Positions 51,615 to 60,762 of a stretch of 64,000 nucleotides of DNA are shown piece after piece; position 1 is the stretch's first letter; every line of letters begins with the position of its first letter. Both the position numbers and the translations under genes were made by a program. This DNA comes from Euzebya pacifica (GTDB taxonomy: Bacteria > Actinomycetota > Nitriliruptoria > Euzebyales > Euzebyaceae). A model generated the notes under the pieces. That model had not been told where the DNA came from. It did not search any database and saw only the letters and a program-made list of their open reading frames with translations. The stretch spans positions 434,001 to 498,000 of the forward strand of contig NZ_CP031166.1 in NCBI RefSeq assembly GCF_003344865.1. The letters are read 5' to 3'.

Positions 51615-51875
51615 GTGCAGCCACCCAAGAGGCGACACCAGCACCACACGAAAGCCGGCGAGATGACCATCCTCACCACCACCAACCAGATCGTCTGCGA
51701 CGACCACGCCCTGTACGAGTGCGACACCTGCGTTGTCAACGAGGTCGCGATCGGCCTGGACGGCCCGGCGGCGATCCTGGACCTGCGTGACTTCGACCTG
51801 GCCGCCCTCACGGTGCCCGTCGACGTCATCGAGCTGCCGGCCCGCCGGACGCGCGAACTGTCCGCCGCCGCCTGA
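51615..51875 (+). CDS. Small zinc-ribbon-like protein
   Basis: An 86-residue protein if the GTG at 51615 is used, or 70 residues from the ATG at 51663. The core VCDDHALYECDTCVV supplies C-x2-H and C-x2-C, a plausible zinc site. GGAATGAC lies 12 nt before the GTG, which favours the longer form. Function unknown. Confidence 0.5.
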   Translation: MQPPKRRHQHHTKAGEMTILTTTNQIVCDDHALYECDTCVVNEVAIGLDGPAAILDLRDFDLAALTVPVDVIELPARRTRELSAAA

Positions 51876-51987
51876 CCGGCAAGAGACCTACCTGGCTGCA
51901 CCGGACCGGTGTGTCGATTCGGCACACCGGTCCTGCCATGTCCGCACGCGGTGCTGTCGCACCCACCAACCACACTGGGCTCCCCCT

Positions 51988-53895
51988 ATGACCGACCTTG
52001 CGATCCCCCCCGCCCACGCCCCGGCTGCTGTCCGGGCAGGAAGGCCGTTGAGCCTCGGCGGGCTGTTCTCCGGTATCGGCGGGTTCGAGCTGGCGTGGCG
52101 CAGGCAGGGCGGCAGGGTGGCGTGGATGTGCGAGATCGACCCGGACGCACGGGCCGTCCTGCGCCGTCGGTTCCCCGGGGTGCCGATCTACACCGACGTC
52201 CGCGACGTGGACCCGGCTGCCGTGGAGGCCGTTGACGTCCTCACGGGCGGAAGTCCCTGCACGACGTTCTCCGCAGCGGGGCTGCGCACCGGCATGGGTG
52301 GTGAATCGGGGCTGGTGATGGAGATGCTGCGCATCATCGACGGACTCGCGGCACGGGGACTGTCCGACGTGTTGTGGGAGAACGTCCCCAACGTGTTCAG
52401 CGTCACCAACGACGACGGTTCCGCAGTGTGGCCTCAGCTCGTGGCCGCGTTCCTCCACGGCTGCGAGGTGACCGGCCAGCAGGCCGATGACGTCGACTCG
52501 CAGTTTCCCGGCGACCGGACCGGAATCTGGTTCGCCGGCATCGCGACCACCACCGACCGGGCGCTGGCATGGCGGGTGCTCAACAGCCTTCACGTGGGCG
52601 TCCAGGTGCCACAGCGCCGCCGGCGTCTCTACGCCCATCTGGCCATCGGTGACGGGGCGCCGGAACGGGCCGTTGCGGGTCTGCTGAACGGCACTGCTGC
52701 TGCTGGCACCCGTAGCGACGATGGCCGGTGGGTGCCGCCGTTCGGCTCCCAGCTGGACCTGTTCGCCGACCAGAGGGCCAGCACGGTCTCGCTGCTCGGC
52801 GACGGGTCCGCTGACGCCTTGGTCGATGTGTCGGAGGGCCGTTGCGTGGCTGGCCCGGTAGCGGACGGGACCTTCTGCCCCGGCGGGCTCGCGGAGCACT
52901 CCCACCTGCACATCTCCGACCTGCACGACCGGGACGCCCCCGCCAGGTATCGGCTGTCGGCCAAGGGCCGTCTCGGGACGCTCCTTCGCGCCCTCCGTCG
53001 CGATGTGCCGATGGACCCGCTGCTCGCCGAAGCGCTCGCGCAGGGCATTCCGGAGGCAATAGGGCAGGACCTGTTCGACCGGTACGTCACCGAGGCGCGC
53101 AACGAAGCGGATCCTCCCACCCATTCCGAGGAGACACTTGCGGCGCTGGCCGCGGTCGACTACCCGGAGGGCGAGGTCACCGCGACGGTCCACTTCCGGT
53201 TGAAGGAGTTCGGCTACTACGTCGACTCGCCGTTCTCCGCCACCCTGCTGGCGCGCGACTACAAGGGCGGGACCGATGTCGTGGTCGAGGTGATCGGGGC
53301 GGACGCCGGCCCCCCGGCACCCCTGTCGGTGACCCTCTCGGCGGTGGAGAAGGACCTTCCGACGCTGTTCGGTGAACCCGTGCGCGACGGGATGTCGCCC
53401 TCGGTGCCGCCGCCGGCCCCCCGGTTCCGGTGCCGTCGGCTGACACCACCCGAGACGGCCGCCTTGCAGGGGTTCCCTGACGTCGTGTCGGTGCCGACTG
53501 AGGAACTGACCACTGAGCAGTTCATCGACATCGCGTTGTGGAGTGGGATGGTTCGTGTCGTCACGGGGGTTCCGTGGCGGTTCCGGGACGCGTCGGGGTT
53601 CCCGTTGCCGAACGCTGAACGGCTGGACGGCACGGTGTCATTCGATCTGGGCGGAGCGGTTGTGAAGCTTGACGCGGCAGCATTCGCCGACCCTGCGGGC
53701 CACGATCTGGAGATCGACGGTGCCGGCCTGTGGGAGGTCGTCCCGCCGGCGTGGAGCACCATCCCGCGGGGAGTTCCCCGTGCGGACTGGAACGCGGCGA
53801 TGACGACTGCGTCGGCACGGTTCAAGGCGACCGGCAACGCAGTCTCCGCCAACGTCGTCGAGTGGGCCTTCGCGCGCATCCTCGCGCCGACCTAG
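51988..53895 (+). CDS. C5-cytosine DNA methyltransferase
   Basis: A 635-residue C5-methyltransferase. Motif I LGGLFSGIGGFELAW is at 23-37; catalytic PC at 90-91 (GGSPCTTFS); ENVPN at 131; VPQRRRRLYAHL; an ALLQGFPDVVS-like motif IX region (AALQGFPDVVSVPT) and ATGNAVSANVVEWA as motif X. It is strikingly similar in its first 140 residues to the enzyme at 16207, but its target-recognition region is longer and different, so the two paralogues probably recognise different sites. No nuclease partner is adjacent. Confidence 0.92.
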   Translation: MTDLAIPPAHAPAAVRAGRPLSLGGLFSGIGGFELAWRRQGGRVAWMCEIDPDARAVLRRRFPGVPIYTDVRDVDPAAVEAVDVLTGGSPCTTFSAAGLRTGMGGESGLVMEMLRIIDGLAARGLSDVLWENVPNVFSVTNDDGSAVWPQLVAAFLHGCEVTGQQADDVDSQFPGDRTGIWFAGIATTTDRALAWRVLNSLHVGVQVPQRRRRLYAHLAIGDGAPERAVAGLLNGTAAAGTRSDDGRWVPPFGSQLDLFADQRASTVSLLGDGSADALVDVSEGRCVAGPVADGTFCPGGLAEHSHLHISDLHDRDAPARYRLSAKGRLGTLLRALRRDVPMDPLLAEALAQGIPEAIGQDLFDRYVTEARNEADPPTHSEETLAALAAVDYPEGEVTATVHFRLKEFGYYVDSPFSATLLARDYKGGTDVVVEVIGADAGPPAPLSVTLSAVEKDLPTLFGEPVRDGMSPSVPPPAPRFRCRRLTPPETAALQGFPDVVSVPTEELTTEQFIDIALWSGMVRVVTGVPWRFRDASGFPLPNAERLDGTVSFDLGGAVVKLDAAAFADPAGHDLEIDGAGLWEVVPPAWSTIPRGVPRADWNAAMTTASARFKATGNAVSANVVEWAFARILAPT

Positions 53896-53910
53896 CCGCC
53901 GACGCAATTA

Positions 53911-53931
53911 AGTGCTATGATTACGAGCACT
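53911..53931 (+). promoter_or_regulatory. Extended -10 TGCTATGAT inside inverted repeat AGTGCT/AGCACT
   Basis: AGTGCT at 53911-53916 and AGCACT at 53926-53931 flank the hexamer TATGAT (53915-53920). A repressor bound to the repeat would cover the promoter. The ATG at 53932 follows at once, so the transcript would be almost leaderless. Confidence 0.6.
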
Positions 53932-54129
53932 ATGGTTACGGACCTCGCGGAACTCGTTCAGCGTCTCACAGGCGCCACCCCGGAGGCCGCGCTGAACGCC
54001 GTCGCCGGACGCCAGGACCATTCCGCCCCATGGGCCAAGGTCCTGAGGCACGGGTGGGATGCAGCCGAACGGCACGACGACCCCACTGTCGACGACGACC
54101 CCTTCGCCGACCTCGGGGACAACTGGTGA
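53932..54129 (+). CDS. Small acidic protein, 65 aa, first gene of the helicase operon
   Basis: A helical N-terminus (MVTDLAELVQRLTGATPEAA) followed by an acidic tail (DDPTVDDDPFADLGDNW). The ATG at 53932 is preferred over 53917 because the latter lies inside the promoter. Its stop overlaps the next GTG. It could be an antitoxin-like or adaptor subunit; no family is recognised. Confidence 0.6.
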   Translation: MVTDLAELVQRLTGATPEAALNAVAGRQDHSAPWAKVLRHGWDAAERHDDPTVDDDPFADLGDNW

Positions 54130-55472
54130 CCGCAGCACTGTTCGACCTCGGCATCAGGCTACGCGCCGCCGACACCGGCCGGATCCAACCACGCCTCGCC
54201 CAGACCCCCTGGTTCCCGGCCGGCGACCCGATCGCCGTTCTGGTCCAGGGCCACCGGGTCACCGTCCACCCGGCAGGCGGCGCACCCCGGCACGCCGACG
54301 GCAACGACGGCATCGCGCTGCTCACCGAGCCCTACGAACGACTCGTCAACTCCCCCGCCGACGCACCGCCACGGTGGCCAACACTCATCGTCAGGTCCTC
54401 CACCGACCTCGACGCCCTGCACCGCCTGGCCCGACAGGTCCCCTTCGACCACCCCGCCCGCCCGGTCGGCGCCCTCGTCGACTGGTGGAGTCAGCGCAGC
54501 GAACACCCTGGCAGCAACGCCGTGGTGACCGCCATCGAGCACTGCCGGACCCGGTGGGCCACCGGCCAGCCACCCGAGGACGAGAACGAACTCTCCACTT
54601 GGCTCCGCTGGCTCGGCATCGACGCACCCGGACCGACCTCGGCCCTGCTCGCCGTCGCCGACCGACTGTGGGACGGCGAACGCAACCCGATCCTCGAACG
54701 CGTCGCCTACCCGGCACCGCACGCCGAACGCCTGCTGGACGAAGCACAACAAGCGTTCACCGACGCCCTCAACACCACACCACCCGTCGCCCCCAAGGAA
54801 CTCGACAGGCTCCAGAAGCGCATCGACAAGGCCACCGAACGGCTCACCGCCGCGCGGACCCGAGGGTCCTACGACGACGAGGCCGCGGCCGAGCTCCGCG
54901 ACCGGCACACCGACGGGATCCGCTGGACCACCAACGACACCCCCGTCACCGCCGCCATCGGGATGGCAAGCCGCGAAGGTGCCGAATCTGGCTGGGAACG
55001 CTGCCTGATGCACGACCCCATCGGCCACCAACGGGCCCGCTACTCCGGCAAGGTAATGCACGGAACGATCAGCACCGGCTTCAACGACGGCGTGATGTCG
55101 ATGACCACGACCGACAACTGCCGCTACCGCCCCGGGGACACCATCGCCCTCACCGTCACCGGCCTGGACGGCACCGCCCACACCACCAACGCCGAGGTGA
55201 TGGGACTCGCGGTCAACCGGGCCGGCCTCACCATCCACTTCCGGCCAACCGGCAGACGCAAGTGGCACGACGACGTGGCGGCCGGCTGGCCCGTCGTCGC
55301 CGAACCCGGACGCAGCGGCATCGGTTCACCCGACCGCGACCTCATCGCACGCAACTACAACGCCGCCGGCTGGACCGTCGACCCTGCCGCCGACATCCCG
55401 CAGGTCCGCCGCATGGACATGACACTCATCGGCCTGCTCACCATCGCCAACCCCGTGGGGGATCCGGCATGA
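54126..55472 (+). CDS. Hypothetical protein, 448 aa, coupled to SF1 helicase
   Basis: No family is recognised. Layout: an N-terminal mixed domain (FDLGIRLRAADTGRIQ; PIAVLVQGHRVTVHPAG), a helical middle (residues 115-220), a charged coiled coil (KELDRLQKRIDKATERLTA) and a beta-rich C-terminus (CRYRPGDTIALTVTG; AGLTIHFRPTGRRKW). GTG start and ATGA end overlaps fix it within a three-gene operon 53932-56824, so it most likely forms a complex with the helicase. Confidence 0.7.
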   Translation: MTAALFDLGIRLRAADTGRIQPRLAQTPWFPAGDPIAVLVQGHRVTVHPAGGAPRHADGNDGIALLTEPYERLVNSPADAPPRWPTLIVRSSTDLDALHRLARQVPFDHPARPVGALVDWWSQRSEHPGSNAVVTAIEHCRTRWATGQPPEDENELSTWLRWLGIDAPGPTSALLAVADRLWDGERNPILERVAYPAPHAERLLDEAQQAFTDALNTTPPVAPKELDRLQKRIDKATERLTAARTRGSYDDEAAAELRDRHTDGIRWTTNDTPVTAAIGMASREGAESGWERCLMHDPIGHQRARYSGKVMHGTISTGFNDGVMSMTTTDNCRYRPGDTIALTVTGLDGTAHTTNAEVMGLAVNRAGLTIHFRPTGRRKWHDDVAAGWPVVAEPGRSGIGSPDRDLIARNYNAAGWTVDPAADIPQVRRMDMTLIGLLTIANPVGDPA

Positions 55473-56824
55473 TCAATGTCCGCCAGTTGTCTCTCGACCC
55501 CGTCGACGCCCCGGCCAACGACCGCGGCGAACCCCACACCTCCGCTCCGGCCGATGCCTCCCTGCCCGACCGGCTTCCGCCACTCATTGACGGCGACGTC
55601 GCGGTCAAGACCCTCGCGTCCGCATGGGCCGGCGACCCCCTGACGATGGTCCAGTCGCCCCCGGGGGCGGGCAAGTCGACCCTGCTGGCCACCGTCGCGT
55701 CCCACTTGCAGGTCCGCGGTGGGTTCGTCGTCGGCATTGCGGCTCAGCGCACCAACCAAGCGATCGACCTGGCCAACAAGCTCGCCCGGCTCGCGCCCGC
55801 TGCCGACACCGTCTACGTCGGCCCGTCCAGCGGCAAGCGGCCACGCGACCTCGAGGACGGCGTCCCGCACCTGCGGCACATCAAACCACCCGACGATATG
55901 GCGAACGGTTTGATCATCGTGGCCACGTCGGCGAAGTGGGCCCATGTCCCCGCCGGCAACTTCCGGGCCGACATGCTTCTGGTCGACGAGGCCTGGCAGC
56001 TCCGCTACGCCGACTGGGGACGGATCGCCCACGTGGCCGACCAGTACGTCCTTGTCGGCGATCCCGGCCAGATCGCCCCGGTCGTCACCTGCACCACCCG
56101 CCGGTGGACCTCCCCCACCGGCCCCCAGGTGCCCGCACCGATCGCCATCCGCCACCTCCGCGCGACCGACGACCCGGCCACGAGCCCCGTGACCGAGTAC
56201 ACCCTTCCCAACACCCGCCGGTGCGGGCCCGCCACCGCCGCAGTCCTCGCGCCGCTGTACCCCTTCCCTTTCGGGTCGGCACGCCACGACCGCACCCTCC
56301 TCATCGACGGTGCCCCGGCAGAGGAGTTCGCCCGCGTCTCCGTGGACTCCAACTCCGCCTCCCGCAGCGACCGGCAGGTGGCCGCCGCGATCGCCGAACG
56401 CGTCGCCGAGCTGTTGCGCGTCGGCGCCTACCGTGACGAACGCGGCAACGTCAGGCCCCTCAGGCCCGATGACATCGGTGTGCTCACCGGCCACGTCGAC
56501 CAGACCAATGCCGTGCGATCCCACCTGTCGGGTCTTGTCGACGGCGCCGATGAGGTCACCGTTGACACCGCCGACGCCATCCAGGGCTCGGAGTTCCTCG
56601 TGGCCCTCGCCTGGTCACCCGTTGCCTGCAAGGCCGCCCTCAACGACTTCGACCTCGACACGGGGCGGCTGTGCGTGATGCTGAGCCGCCACGTCACCCA
56701 CTGCGTGTGGTTCGACCGCACCGACACCTCCGCGCGGCTCACCGACGCCGGGGCCGACTCGATGCTGTACCGCGACGTCCTCGGACGTCTCGACGCCACC
56801 ATCGGGTCCCGCATCGCCGCGTGA
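55469..56824 (+). CDS. Superfamily 1 helicase (Upf1/AAA_12-like)
   Basis: A 451-residue SF1 motor. Walker A is QSPPGAGKST at 62-71; the DEAW-type box II LLVDEAWQLRYAD; motif III VLVGDPGQIAPV; motif IV region with LPNTRRCGPATAAVL; motif V VDTADAIQGSEFLVAL and motif VI LCVMLSRHVTH. This arrangement fits Upf1-like or Dna2-like motors that travel 5'-3' on single strands. No nuclease domain is fused; the upstream 448-residue protein may supply another function. It is the last gene of the operon. Confidence 0.85.
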   Translation: MINVRQLSLDPVDAPANDRGEPHTSAPADASLPDRLPPLIDGDVAVKTLASAWAGDPLTMVQSPPGAGKSTLLATVASHLQVRGGFVVGIAAQRTNQAIDLANKLARLAPAADTVYVGPSSGKRPRDLEDGVPHLRHIKPPDDMANGLIIVATSAKWAHVPAGNFRADMLLVDEAWQLRYADWGRIAHVADQYVLVGDPGQIAPVVTCTTRRWTSPTGPQVPAPIAIRHLRATDDPATSPVTEYTLPNTRRCGPATAAVLAPLYPFPFGSARHDRTLLIDGAPAEEFARVSVDSNSASRSDRQVAAAIAERVAELLRVGAYRDERGNVRPLRPDDIGVLTGHVDQTNAVRSHLSGLVDGADEVTVDTADAIQGSEFLVALAWSPVACKAALNDFDLDTGRLCVMLSRHVTHCVWFDRTDTSARLTDAGADSMLYRDVLGRLDATIGSRIAA

Positions 56825-56829
56825 CCCCG

Positions 56830-56851
56830 GGGCCGGGCACCCGCCCGGCCC
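56830..56851 (+). terminator. GC-rich hairpin GGGCCGGGC/GCCCGGCCC
   Basis: A 9-bp perfect stem with a 4-nt loop just after the helicase stop. There is no T-run, so termination would be imperfect. The 180 bp that follow hold GGAATGGC (56909-56916) and the leader of the ribonucleotide reductase gene. Confidence 0.5.
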
Positions 56852-57029
56852 GTCGGCCACCCCAAAACCCGTGGCCACGCCTGCCCCGGGAGTCCGGTCA
56901 GGACGTCCGGAATGGCCTGTGCACGCCACGGCGACGCGGCCCGGTCGCACCCGGATGCAACCCTGCATCCTCCCAAGGACCGCGTGGACCCGCCGCCGGC
57001 GCCCCCGGACAACAGGAGAACCGACCCCC

Positions 57030-60000
57030 ATGAGCACCCTCACCCCAACGGACGTGATCCGTCCAAGCCTCGACGAGCTGCTGCTCCCCACCGGCCACCC
57101 CGACCACCCGCCGGTCTACGACGCCAAGGACGGCCTTCGCGTCGATCGCCGCAACACCGTCGCTGGGGTCTCCCCGTTCGAGTCGACGACGTGGGTGTCC
57201 AAGCCGTGGCAGATCTTCGACAAGGGCACCGTGGTCGCCGAGGGCACCTACGAGGTCCCCGAGGCCATGGGATCCACCGCGGTGTCCATCACCGCGTCGA
57301 AGTACGCCCGCAAGACCCTGGTGCCCCAGTACGACCTGGTCACCGGCGAACTGATCCGTGACGCCGACGGCCAGGTCGTCCTGGGCCGCGAGACCTCGCT
57401 GAAGATGACCGTCGCCAGGATCGCCAACGCGTTCATGTTCTGGGGCCAGTCCGGCGGCTACTTCGCTTCCGCCGAGGACGCCGCCGCGTTCCGCGACGAG
57501 ATGCTGTACCTGCTGATCCACCAGAAAGCCGCCAACAACAGCCCCGTGTGGTTCAACGTCGGCATCCACGAGGCGTACGGCATCATCGAGTCGGCGTCCG
57601 GCAACGTCTACTACGACCCCGACCTCGGCGAGGTCCTCGCCAGCCCGCACCGGTACTTCCGGGCCGCCGTCAACGCCTGCTTCATAACCGTCATCAATGA
57701 CACCCTCGTCGACAACGCCGTCGGGTCGATGACGGAGAAGTCGATCTTCGGCAACATCATGGACGAGGCCCGCCTGTTCAAGGACGGCTCCGGCGCCGGG
57801 GCGAACTGGTCGATGATCCGCGCCGCCGGCGAGCCGCTCACGGGCGGAGGGACCTCCTCCGGCGTCATCAGCTTCCTCAAGGTCGCCGACGTCGCCGCCG
57901 GGTCGATCAAGTCCGGCGGCTACGCCCGCCGTGCCGCCAAGATGGTGGTGCTCGACGTCGACCACCCCGAGGTCCGCGAGTTCATCGGCCTCAAGGTTGA
58001 GGCCGAGCGGATGATCCCGTTCCTCGAGGCCGGTGGCTACCCGGTCGCCTGGAACGACCCGAAGGGCGCCTACGCCCAGGTGCCGTGGCAGAACGCCAAC
58101 CACACCGTGTCGGTCTCCCACGACTTCATGGACGCCGTCCGCACCGACCGCAGCATCGACCTGACCGCCCGCAAAGCCGTCGGGGAGGACGGCAATCCGC
58201 TGGTCATGGACACCGTCCGGGCCCGCGAGCTGTGGGACGACATCGCCGAAGCCGCATGGGAGTGCGCCGACCCCGGCCTGCACTTCAACGGCACCATGAA
58301 CGACTGGGCCACCGCCCCCAACGACGGTCCGATCAGGGGTTCCAACCCCTGCTCGGAGTACCTCCACGTCGACGGGACCGCCTGCAACCTCGCGTCGCTG
58401 CGCTTGACCGGCTGGTGGGACCCGTCCACCGGCTTCGACATCGACGGGTTCGCCCACGCCTCCCGCGTCTACACCATCGGCCTCGAGATCGCGGTCCACA
58501 TGTCGCACTACCCGTCGGCGACGGTGGCGTTCAACAGCTACGAGCACCGCACCCTGGGTTTGGGCATCTGCGACATCGGCGGCCTGCTGATGCGCTCGGG
58601 GATCGGCTACGACTCCGATGAGGGCCGTGCGGTGTCGGGCGCCATCCAGGCGCTGCAGACCGCTGTGGCCTACGAGACCTCCGCGGAGATGGCCCGAGCG
58701 CTCGGGCCGTGCAAGGCCTACGAACGCAACACCGCCGAGATGCAGCGGGTGCTGCGCAACCACCGGCGGGCCGCCTACGGCACCCTCGCAGCCGACCGGG
58801 CGGTCGGTGACTACGAGGGCCTGACCGTGACGCCGGTCGGGATCGACCACGGCGTCCTGGCCCGCACCCCCTTCGCGTCTCTGTCTCCGGCGGCCGTCGC
58901 CGCCGGCGACCGGATGGTCGATGCCGTTGCCGAGCACGGCGCCCGCAACATGCAGACAACTGTGACCGCGCCGACCGGCACGATCGGCATGTTCATGGAG
59001 GCCGACACCACGGGGCCGGAGCCGCTGTATTCGTTCGTGGCGTTCAAGACCCTCGCCGGCGGCGGGGCGGTCAAGTTGACCGACACCGCGGTCTCGGCCG
59101 GTCTGCTGTACCTGGGCTACACCCCCCAGCAGGTCCGTGACGTCGAGGTCCACATCGCCGGCACCGGCACGCTTGACGGTGACCAACCGGTCAACAGGCG
59201 CATCCTGGCCGCCGCTGGGGTGCCGGCCGACGTCATCGCTGCCGTGGAGTCCGGGCTGTCGAACGCCATGGACCTGCGGTCGGCGTTCGGCCCGTGGCTG
59301 CTCACCGGCGAGGAGGCCGAGTCGTTCGCCACCGCCAACGGGATCACGTCGGCGACTGGCAACTGGCTCGACGAGCTCGGGTTCACCACCGAGGAGATCG
59401 ACGCGTCGTCCAGGGCCATATGCGGCCACCACAACATCACCCACGCCCCCCACGTCTCCGATGAGCACAAGGCGATCTTCCTGGTCGCCGACGCCGGCGG
59501 GGAGGACGGCCGGTCGCTCGACTGGCAGGGCCACGTCCGCATGCTCGGTGCCACAGCCCCGTTCCTGTCCGGCGCGGCCTCCAAGACCGTCAACCTGCCC
59601 GGCGACGCCACCGTCGATGACATCCGTGACTGCCACCAACTCGCCTACGAACTCGGCGTGAAGGCGGTCGCGGTCTACCGGGACGGCAGCAAGTACTCCC
59701 AGCCGCTGTCCTCGGCCGGGACGCTGAAGCAGAAGCCCACGATCGTGGTCGACGGCGAGGTGAAGGTCAGCACTGCCCCGCAGCCGACCGAGGCCGAGGC
59801 GGTCCCCGTGGCACCCGCCGAGCCGGTGGATTCCTACGCCGTGGTCGCCGACGCGATCCGGTCCGGCGCCGCACCGATCGGCCATGTCGAGGAGCTCCGC
59901 GAACTCCTGGACCTGGGCACCGAGTCCGTCGGGCTGTCCGCCGATGAGTTCGCCCGCGCCCTGGACACCAAGGACAAGCACGCGCTGAAGGAGCTGCTCG

Positions 60001-60725
60001 CCCAGCTCGGCGACATCCCGGAGGGCATGAGCCCGCAGGGCTTCTACGAGGGGCGCAGCCCCCGGAAGTTCCGAATGCCGTCGGTGCGCGCGTCGGTCAC
60101 GGAGAAGTTCACCATCGGCGGGCAGGACGTCTTCCTCACCCACGGCGCCTACCCCGACGGCACCTGCGGGGAGTTCTTCCTGAAGCTGTCCAAGGAGGGC
60201 GGCACCACCGAGGGGCTCACGTCGATGCTGGCCACCGTCGGCTCCATGGCGCTGCAGCGCGGTGTCCCGTTGAAGGAGATCGTCGACAAGTTCGTCGGGC
60301 AGCGGTTCGAGCCGTCAGGGATCGTGGCCGGCCACCCGAACCTGAAGATGGCCTCCTCGATCCTGGACGCGGTCGGCCGGATCCTCGCGTTCCGCTACCT
60401 CAACGGTGACGGGGACTACGAGAAGTACGTGCAGGTCCAGGACAACCCGTTCGTGACCACGCCCACCGCGTGGCAACCCGGGCTGGCCCTCGACGGGATC
60501 GAGGCCGCGCCGAAGTCCAGGGCGGCGTCGCCCGCGGCTGTGCCGGGCCCGTCCCCGGTCTCGCCGGTGGCGGGGCACGAGAGCCTGCTCGACATCGGCG
60601 ACGCCCCGGACGCATCGAAGATGCTCGGGGGCAAGACGTGTCACGACTGCGGGTTCGACGCGATGTTCCCCAACGGGATCTGCGACGTCTGCCGGCACTG
60701 CGGAAGTTCAAGTGGATGTAGCTGA
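57030..60725 (+). CDS. nrdJ: Class II (B12-dependent) ribonucleotide reductase
   Basis: Makes deoxyribonucleotides from ribonucleotides using adenosylcobalamin, so it works with or without oxygen. The product is 1231 residues. The alpha-type barrel is complete: NNSPVWFNVGI, NACFITVIND, GSGAGANWSMIRAAGEPL, GGTSSGVISFLKV, GGYARRAAKMVVLDV, the active-site N-x-C-x-E segment SNPCSEYLHVDG, and NMQTTVTAPTGTIGMFMEAD. A TSCPD-type region and a C-terminal CHDCGFDAMF...CDVCRHCG cysteine cluster for reduction of the active site follow. AACAGGAG lies 13 bases before the ATG. Carriage by an accessory element is common in large phages and gives an independent dNTP supply. Confidence 0.95.
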   Translation: MSTLTPTDVIRPSLDELLLPTGHPDHPPVYDAKDGLRVDRRNTVAGVSPFESTTWVSKPWQIFDKGTVVAEGTYEVPEAMGSTAVSITASKYARKTLVPQYDLVTGELIRDADGQVVLGRETSLKMTVARIANAFMFWGQSGGYFASAEDAAAFRDEMLYLLIHQKAANNSPVWFNVGIHEAYGIIESASGNVYYDPDLGEVLASPHRYFRAAVNACFITVINDTLVDNAVGSMTEKSIFGNIMDEARLFKDGSGAGANWSMIRAAGEPLTGGGTSSGVISFLKVADVAAGSIKSGGYARRAAKMVVLDVDHPEVREFIGLKVEAERMIPFLEAGGYPVAWNDPKGAYAQVPWQNANHTVSVSHDFMDAVRTDRSIDLTARKAVGEDGNPLVMDTVRARELWDDIAEAAWECADPGLHFNGTMNDWATAPNDGPIRGSNPCSEYLHVDGTACNLASLRLTGWWDPSTGFDIDGFAHASRVYTIGLEIAVHMSHYPSATVAFNSYEHRTLGLGICDIGGLLMRSGIGYDSDEGRAVSGAIQALQTAVAYETSAEMARALGPCKAYERNTAEMQRVLRNHRRAAYGTLAADRAVGDYEGLTVTPVGIDHGVLARTPFASLSPAAVAAGDRMVDAVAEHGARNMQTTVTAPTGTIGMFMEADTTGPEPLYSFVAFKTLAGGGAVKLTDTAVSAGLLYLGYTPQQVRDVEVHIAGTGTLDGDQPVNRRILAAAGVPADVIAAVESGLSNAMDLRSAFGPWLLTGEEAESFATANGITSATGNWLDELGFTTEEIDASSRAICGHHNITHAPHVSDEHKAIFLVADAGGEDGRSLDWQGHVRMLGATAPFLSGAASKTVNLPGDATVDDIRDCHQLAYELGVKAVAVYRDGSKYSQPLSSAGTLKQKPTIVVDGEVKVSTAPQPTEAEAVPVAPAEPVDSYAVVADAIRSGAAPIGHVEELRELLDLGTESVGLSADEFARALDTKDKHALKELLAQLGDIPEGMSPQGFYEGRSPRKFRMPSVRASVTEKFTIGGQDVFLTHGAYPDGTCGEFFLKLSKEGGTTEGLTSMLATVGSMALQRGVPLKEIVDKFVGQRFEPSGIVAGHPNLKMASSILDAVGRILAFRYLNGDGDYEKYVQVQDNPFVTTPTAWQPGLALDGIEAAPKSRAASPAAVPGPSPVSPVAGHESLLDIGDAPDASKMLGGKTCHDCGFDAMFPNGICDVCRHCGSSSGCS

Positions 60726-60730
60726 ATCTC

Positions 60731-60749
60731 TGCTAGTAATGCTAGCACT
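60731..60749 (+). promoter_or_regulatory. Tandem TGCTAGTAAT / TGCTAGCA boxes
   Basis: TGCTAGTAAT (60731-60740) and the palindrome TGCTAGCA (60740-60747) sit directly after the ribonucleotide-reductase stop. They are followed within 20 bp by a strong terminator, so a very short RNA could be made here. Confidence 0.5.
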
Positions 60750-60762
60750 ACAGTAGGAGCGT

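Noticed and set aside
56871-57029. An extended N-terminus for the ribonucleotide reductase
   Set aside because: AACAGGAG sits at the correct distance for the ATG at 57030, and the added residues are Arg/Pro-rich without homology-like features.
56898-60143. A 1081-residue open frame on the minus strand opposite the ribonucleotide reductase gene
   Set aside because: It is the mirror of a highly conserved enzyme in very GC-rich DNA; its Gly/Val/Arg-rich composition and lack of motifs mark it as a shadow.
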